Origin: Bryobacterales bacterium
GTDB lineage: Bacteria; Acidobacteriota; Terriglobia; Bryobacterales; Bryobacteraceae
Direction: 5' to 3'
Assembly (NCBI GenBank): GCA_003139735.1
Contig: PLGA01000121.1
Location: 487 to 9,556 of the forward strand
Length of the DNA stretch: 9,070 nt
Shown: positions 5,968 through 9,070 of the stretch, in pieces
Position numbering within the stretch: the stretch's first letter is position 1
How the letters are laid out: each line of letters opens with the position of its first letter
Made by a program: the position numbers and the translations under genes
Notes under the pieces: generated by a model
Seen by the model: only the letters and a program-made list of their open reading frames with translations
Databases searched by the model: none
What the model was told of the DNA's origin: nothing

Positions 5968-7202
5968 AATCGCGCTTCGAGTTATTTGTCGCGGGCCGTT
6001 ACCTGCGCGCGCGCCGCAAGGAAGCGGTGATCCCGGTGATCACGGCCATCTCGGTGCTCGGGGTGGCGGCCGGAGTCATGGCGCTGGTGATCGCGTTGGC
6101 GGTCAACAACGGCTTCAAGAACACGCTGGAGCGCAATTTGCTTGGGGCCATGGCGCACATCAACGTCATGGAGAAGGAGCCGCTCTACGGGATCGAGAAC
6201 TGGCGCGACATGGCCGCCCGGCTGCGCAAGCTCCCGCACGTAACCGACGTGGCGCCCGCCATCTACACCCCGGCGCTGCTTGTCGGCGGCTTGCAGCCCA
6301 AGTACGTCGTGCTGAAGGGCGTGGATGTGGACACCGAAGTGGCTATGACCGATTCGCTGCGGCATCTCAAGGCCGGATCGCTCGACCGCCTGCGCGACCC
6401 GAATGCCAATCCGCCCGGCATCGTTTTGGGATCGGGCATCGTGGAAGACACCGCGATGAGGACGAATTCCCGGATCGATGGGGTATTCCAGGGCGCTGAA
6501 CTGACCCCGATGGGCCCCACGATGTCCAGACGTCCCTTTCGGGTGAGCGGCGTCTTCGAATCGGGGTTTTTCGAGATCGACGACAACTGGGCTTATGCCC
6601 CGATCACGGCCGTACAAAAGGCGCTTGAGCTGCCGGACGTGGTCAACCAGATCGAGCTGAAGGTGGACGACCTCAACCGCGCCCCGGAAATCGCCGCCCA
6701 GGTCGAAAAGGCGGTCGGGCCGAAATACACGACCACCACCTGGATGGAACGCAACCGGCAGTTGCTCGATGCGCTGAAGATGGAGCGCAGGGTGACGGTC
6801 ATCACCATCGGGCTGATTGAACTGGTGGCGGCGCTCAATATTCTGATCACGCTGGTTATGATGGTCATGGAAAAGTACCGCGACATCGCCGTGCTCATGT
6901 CGATGGGCGCGCGCCAGGCCCAGATCCGCAGGATCTTCATGCTGCAGGGGGTGCTGATCGGCATGGTCGGCAGCGCCATCGGCCTGGCGGTTGGGTATAC
7001 GCTGTGTTACTTCGCCGACAAGTACCGATTGGTGCCGCTTGACCAGACGGTCTACTCGCTCAGCTTCGTACCCTTCGAACCGCGCCCGTACGATGGCATC
7101 TGGATCGCGGCGGCGGCCGTGCTGGTGAGTTTCCTGGCGACCATTTACCCGGCGCGAAGCGCCACCCGGATCGCTCCGGCGGAAGTCTTGCGGTACGAGT
7201 AG
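5964..7202 (+). CDS. lolC: LolC/LolE-family lipoprotein-releasing ABC transporter permease
   Basis: In the Lol system this inner-membrane subunit, with the LolD ATPase, extracts outer-membrane lipoproteins and passes them to LolA. The 412 residues show the family topology: a basic N-terminus ([13 protein letters not shown]), TM1 at about 22-47, a large periplasmic MacB-like domain (48-275), then TM2 at 277-302, TM3 at 325-350 and TM4 at 377-397. [15 protein letters not shown] (303-317) is the cytoplasmic coupling segment that contacts the ATPase, and [18 protein letters not shown] (395-412) is the standard C-terminus. The GTG start at 5964 overlaps the lysS TGA by 4 nt. No ATPase gene follows within the remaining 1.9 kb, so its partner must be elsewhere. 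Assignment to LolC rather than LolE or another MacB-like exporter is by length and motifs and is not absolute. Confidence 0.88.
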   Translation: MKSRFELFVAGRYLRARRKEAVIPVITAISVLGVAAGVMALVIALAVNNGFKNTLERNLLGAMAHINVMEKEPLYGIENWRDMAARLRKLPHVTDVAPAIYTPALLVGGLQPKYVVLKGVDVDTEVAMTDSLRHLKAGSLDRLRDPNANPPGIVLGSGIVEDTAMRTNSRIDGVFQGAELTPMGPTMSRRPFRVSGVFESGFFEIDDNWAYAPITAVQKALELPDVVNQIELKVDDLNRAPEIAAQVEKAVGPKYTTTTWMERNRQLLDALKMERRVTVITIGLIELVAALNILITLVMMVMEKYRDIAVLMSMGARQAQIRRIFMLQGVLIGMVGSAIGLAVGYTLCYFADKYRLVPLDQTVYSLSFVPFEPRPYDGIWIAAAAVLVSFLATIYPARSATRIAPAEVLRYE

Positions 7203-7226
7203 CGCAGTGCTAACCCTAATCATGAT

Positions 7227-7318
7227 AACTGGCAGAATGAGGCGGGAATCGGCGGGTATCGGCGAGGCCGAGTCAACCTCCCGTAAGTCATTGAAGGCGT
7301 TGCCGCATTTTGCCAGTT
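7227..7318. repeat. Imperfect inverted repeat with 17-bp arms
   Basis: The left arm AACTGGCAGAATGAGGC (7227-7243) and the reverse complement of 7302-7318 agree at 15 of 17 positions, separated by 58 nt. The left arm begins 25 nt after the lolC stop. It could be the outer stem of a structured lolC 3' end, the ends of a small MITE-like element, or a recombination site. No flanking target duplication is visible and no U-run follows, which weakens both the transposon and terminator readings. Confidence 0.6.
7241..7260. repeat. Short 10-bp tandem repeat
   Basis: GGCGGGAATC (7241-7250) is followed at once by GGCGGGTATC (7251-7260), with a partial third unit GGCGAGG at 7261-7267. It lies within the loop of the larger inverted repeat, the left arm of which it overlaps by three bases. 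Function is unknown. Confidence 0.5.
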
Positions 7319-7379
7319 CAAGGTGGCGCGGCCGGCGCGTGTGACAAATAACGTGCGACGCCTATTTCTGTTGAAAAGG

Positions 7380-7388
7380 TGTGGATAA
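7380..7388 (-). promoter_or_regulatory. Perfect DnaA-box 9-mer
   Basis: TGTGGATAA on the plus strand is TTATCCACA on the minus strand, the consensus DnaA box. It is solitary: no cluster of boxes, no dnaA or dnaN gene and no obvious AT-rich unwinding element accompanies it. It could be a chance match or a DnaA-regulated site. Confidence 0.35.
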
Positions 7389-7454
7389 CCCCACCCCCTC
7401 AACGCTAAGTTGTTGATTCTTCGGGAAAGACGGGAAAACCGGCCGAAACCGGGC

Positions 7455-7481
7455 GTAACCTATTAGCCCCATGAGGGTTAC
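7455..7481. repeat. Small dyad GTAACC...GGTTAC
   Basis: GTAACC (7455-7460) and GGTTAC (7476-7481) form a perfect 6-bp inverted repeat around 15 nt. The repeat-rich setting makes it worth recording, but a 6-bp stem alone is weak evidence for a terminator or binding site. Confidence 0.35.
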
Positions 7482-7490
7482 ACCAACTTT

Positions 7491-7516
7491 GCCGCCCCCA
7501 AGTGGGAAAGGGCGGC
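7491..7516. repeat. GC-rich hairpin GCCGCCC...GGGCGGC
   Basis: GCCGCCC (7491-7497) and GGGCGGC (7510-7516) form a perfect 7-bp stem with a 12-nt loop. No U-run follows in either direction, so it is not a standard intrinsic terminator. It lies between the 3' ends of lolC and the leftward XRE gene, where a bidirectional stop would make sense. Confidence 0.4.
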
Positions 7517-7608
7517 CCGAAGCACAAATTGGAAAACCGCGAGTTTCGGACCTGGAATAGTTTAATCTAAGACCTCATTGGTCCACTTTAACTTAGCCGG
7601 CTTCCGCG

Positions 7609-8073
7609 CTATTTCAAAAGGTCCTCTTGTCCGGCCTTCGAATCGGGATCAGGATCGAGGAACGTCTCGTGGTCGAAAACTGGGTCGGCAAGGCATCGCA
7701 CTCCCGCGAAGTAGATCCTAATTGTCTCCCGAAGAGCCTGTGCTACATCAGTCCCAGCACTATCCAGAACGTAATCGAGCAGCACATGAAGCTTCTTTCT
7801 CTCTTCAGGTGATTCCGTAGCCGAAGGATGGCCGTCTGGCTCCGCAATCGGGATGGGGCGGTCATACCAAACGGCTGCTTGGTGCTCGATCTCATCGACA
7901 AGCTCCGCTAGTCCCGCCTTGGATGCCAAATAGAGCAGCCTGCCCAGTACCTCAGGGGGTAGTTTGCGGCCGTCCTCATACGTTCGAACGGAGGCGCAGG
8001 ATTTTCCGATTGCTTGGGCGAGGGCCTCTTGGCTCAACCCAAGCGCCATGCGAAGTTTTTTTATGGTGGGCAT
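7609..8073 (-). CDS. XRE/Cro-CI-type HTH regulator (leftward)
   Basis: A 154-residue protein with an N-terminal helix-turn-helix: IKKLRMALGLSQEALAQAIG (4-23), then SCASVRTYEDGRKLPP (25-40) and EVLGRLLYLASKAGL (41-55). The ATYEDGRKLP-like turn after LSQEALA is typical of Xre/Cro-CI DNA-binding domains. The rest (56-154) is acidic and helical with no motif I recognise; it may be a dimerisation or sensor part. The ATG at 8073-8071 has no Shine-Dalgarno sequence. It is divergent from another XRE gene 49 nt away, the layout of a phage or integrative-element repressor pair. By that analogy this larger protein would be the maintenance repressor, but that is inference. Confidence 0.82.
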   Translation of the reverse strand: MPTIKKLRMALGLSQEALAQAIGKSCASVRTYEDGRKLPPEVLGRLLYLASKAGLAELVDEIEHQAAVWYDRPIPIAEPDGHPSATESPEERKKLHVLLDYVLDSAGTDVAQALRETIRIYFAGVRCLADPVFDHETFLDPDPDSKAGQEDLLK

Positions 8074-8122
8074 CTAACAATTCACTTGACTAGCGATACC
8101 TGTTAGCGCTACCGTTATAGCG
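8074..8122. promoter_or_regulatory. Divergent control region with a TAGCGNT triple repeat
   Basis: The 49-nt gap between the two XRE genes contains TAGCGATACC (8091-8100), TAGCGCTACC (8104-8113) and TAGCGAT (8118-8124), spaced 13 and 14 nt. The middle copy includes the perfect palindrome TAGCGCTA (8104-8111). CTAACA (8074-8079) and TGTTAG (8101-8106) form a wider inverted pair. A TTGACT -35-like hexamer lies at 8086-8091 on the plus strand, but no good -10 sits at the expected distance. These repeats are candidate operators for one or both regulators. Confidence 0.55.
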
Positions 8123-8491
8123 ATGATCTGCCTCACAATTGCGGAGCGTTCCCGCCTTGGCGATGTCATCCGCCGAATCCGGCGTCGGAATGGTTGGACC
8201 CAGGCGGCCTTCGGGGCGCGGTTCGGGGCGTCGCAACCCATTGTGAGCGAGTGGGAGGCAGGTACCAGAAAGCCAAATCGGAGCGCGCTTTTGGCCCTGG
8301 CCGCACTCGGCAAAGGAAAAGAGTCAAAGGTTCTTGCCACAATTGCGGCGAGATGGGTAGGACGGCGCACACAGGCCAAAGCTCCAGTCGCGATAGCGAT
8401 ATCCCATCGCGATACTTCCATAGCTCCAGTTTCAGGCGAAAAGGACCAAATTGCAACATCCGCAAACGTAATTTTCGGGGGGAACTCGTGA
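8123..8491 (+). CDS. XRE-type HTH regulator (rightward, Cro-like position)
   Basis: A 122-residue protein with a clear HTH: LGDVIRRIRRRNGWTQAAFG (12-31), then ARFGASQPIVSEWEAGTRKP (32-51) and NRSALLALAALG (52-63). The WTQ-x-x-FG...SQ-x-x-VS-WE-x-G-x-x-P pattern is standard for Xre family DNA binding. Residues beyond about 75 are low in recognisable features and may be disordered. The only ATG in the right place is 8123; it has no Shine-Dalgarno sequence and lies inside the third TAGCGNT repeat, so binding there would touch the start codon. The stop overlaps the next start (GTGA, 8488-8491), so it heads a coupled set of accessory genes. Confidence 0.82.
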   Translation: MICLTIAERSRLGDVIRRIRRRNGWTQAAFGARFGASQPIVSEWEAGTRKPNRSALLALAALGKGKESKVLATIAARWVGRRTQAKAPVAIAISHRDTSIAPVSGEKDQIATSANVIFGGNS

Positions 8492-8907
8492 CGCCCCGAG
8501 GTCTCGAAAAGCTGTCGCGGGCGGTGCGGGCGGAGTTGGCGCAGTGCGTCGAACAGGGACTCACCGCCGCGCAAACGCGGCGCCGTCTCGCCATTCACGG
8601 CGCGGCGCGGCCAGAGCGCACGATTAGCCGGCTCCTGGCCGCGGTGCGCGCCGAGCAGCGCCGCATCTCCGACTTGGAGGCCATCGGGCGCGGCCTCGGC
8701 TCAGTCCAGATCGGCGCCACGGGCGCGGCGGAGATCCTCAGGGCAAGCGCGCCGGATTGGCGCCGGAAGCAAGTCGGCGCTCTCAACGTTCTATTTCAGC
8801 AGTTTCTGGAGGCTCCCACGGGCGAGCTTTATTCCGGCCTGGCGGTGGGCATGCACGCTTTTCTCCTTGGGACGAAGCTATCGGAGTTTCTAAAGTCGGA
8901 TGGCTAA
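8488..8907 (+). CDS. Hypothetical protein with a possible N-terminal HTH-like region
   Basis: I do not recognise the family. The 139 residues start at GTG 8488, which overlaps the XRE stop by 4 nt and has a G-run (8477-8482) about 5 nt upstream that can act as ribosome binding site. The N-terminal part (LSRAVRAELAQCVEQGLTAA, then QTRRRLAIHGAARPERTISR, 9-48) has the spacing of a helix-turn-helix followed by a basic helix (LLAAVRAEQRRI). The middle is amphipathic helix, and the C-terminus (LYSGLAVGMHAFLLGTKLSEFL) is hydrophobic but too mixed for a sure membrane span. A longer in-frame reading to 8194 overlaps the XRE gene and is rejected. Confidence 0.65.
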   Translation: MTPRGLEKLSRAVRAELAQCVEQGLTAAQTRRRLAIHGAARPERTISRLLAAVRAEQRRISDLEAIGRGLGSVQIGATGAAEILRASAPDWRRKQVGALNVLFQQFLEAPTGELYSGLAVGMHAFLLGTKLSEFLKSDG

Positions 8908-9070
8908 GAGTACCACATCACGCTTGGCAACTTGCCCGAAGGGGCTATTGACGGGCGTTTCGGACGGGCTGGAGATGTCAAACGGCAACCCGCTGAAACT
9001 CCGCGCCGTGTTGGTTCTGCTTGCGACACGCCACGGTTTTAAGGGCGCGATTGCCCGCACCTTAGTTGCC
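8900..9070 (+). CDS. Unknown ORF running off the window end
   Basis: ATG at 8900-8902 opens a frame that stays open for 57 codons to the last base. It overlaps the preceding gene's end by 8 nt (ATGGCTAA), consistent with a coupled operon. The visible protein begins MAKSTTSRLATCPKG and ends LVLLATRHGFKGAIARTLVA. The latter could be the first part of another HTH (GAIARTL resembles a second-helix start), but too little is visible to assign it. No Shine-Dalgarno sequence stands out. The call rests on an open frame, GC-rich codons and the overlap. Confidence 0.45.
   Translation, partial: MAKSTTSRLATCPKGLLTGVSDGLEMSNGNPLKLRAVLVLLATRHGFKGAIARTLVA

Larger units (their letters stand above)
7203..7608. 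other. Non-coding interval of 406 nt between lolC and the XRE block
   Basis: I see no convincing gene here. A 60-codon minus-strand frame at 7220-7402 has no family resemblance, and it runs through both repeat arms listed separately. The interval holds an imperfect inverted repeat (7227-7318), a 10-bp tandem repeat (7241-7260), a perfect DnaA-box 9-mer (7380-7388), and two smaller dyads at 7455-7481 and 7491-7516. It is less GC-rich than lolC and marks the change from housekeeping genes to an accessory segment. Confidence 0.6.

Noticed and set aside
5982..7223. Minus-strand open frame of 413 codons opposite lolC
   Set aside because: Antisense shadow; the His/Arg/Asp-rich product has no hydrophobic or domain pattern, and the sense strand encodes an intact permease.
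7380..7388. Replication origin suggested by the DnaA box
   Set aside because: A single box with no dnaA, dnaN, rep gene or box cluster nearby does not support an origin.
7220..7402. 60-codon minus-strand frame in the lolC-XRE gap
   Set aside because: No ribosome binding site and no family resemblance; it runs across the inverted repeat arms. Kept only as a remote possibility.
8194..8487. Frame continuing upstream of the gene at 8488
   Set aside because: It lies inside the XRE gene in another frame; GTG 8488 with a 4-nt overlap is the more economical start.

Overview
The window reads as GC-rich bacterial chromosome, most likely Acidobacteriota and close to the Solibacter/Bryobacterales group. 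That placement is inference from gene content: a PadR regulator directly upstream of the YP-x-x-FR-x-x-YG-x-EM type leader seen on acidobacterial ADOP permeases, a DUF6677-like membrane protein beside signal peptidase I, and a lysS-lolC operon. No rRNA, tRNA or CRISPR array was seen.

Layout. Positions 1-732 (+) hold the 3' part of tyrS, followed by a hairpin. Positions 844-2826 (-) are a compact four-gene operon: padR, lepB, a DUF6677-like gene and a 56-residue two-helix membrane protein. Every junction overlaps by 1 or 4 nt. LepB carries an extra N-terminal region of about 75-110 residues that resembles the prefix of PadR-controlled permeases. An inverted repeat that looks like a PadR operator lies over the -10 of a good promoter (TTGACA, 17 nt, TAATAT). 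Positions 2911-3681 (+) hold a divergent accessory pair: a small conserved-looking protein and a HEPN-like protein. Positions 3702-4415 (-) encode a GT2 glycosyltransferase of the dolichyl-phosphate-glucose-synthase type. It is divergent from lysS (4462-5967 +), and both genes appear to start with TTG across a 46-nt gap. lysS overlaps a LolC/LolE-type permease gene (5964-7202 +) by 4 nt.

From 7203 the character changes. About 400 nt lack a convincing gene but contain a 17-bp imperfect inverted repeat, short tandem repeats, a perfect DnaA-box 9-mer and two further inverted repeats. Then two divergent XRE-type HTH regulators (7609-8073 - and 8123-8491 +) face each other across a 49-nt region with a three-copy TAGCGNT repeat. 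The arrangement resembles a cI/cro switch. The rightward gene is followed by two overlapping unknown ORFs (8488-8907, and 8900 running off the window end). I read this end as the control region of an integrated mobile element or a remnant of one. No integrase, transposase or structural phage gene is visible to confirm that.

The housekeeping parts cover tRNA charging (TyrS, LysS), protein export processing (LepB) and envelope biogenesis (the LolC-like permease and GT2). The accessory parts are the HEPN pair and the regulator block on the right. The least ordinary features are the LepB N-terminal fusion under a PadR-type control region, and the sharing of that region with the HEPN pair.
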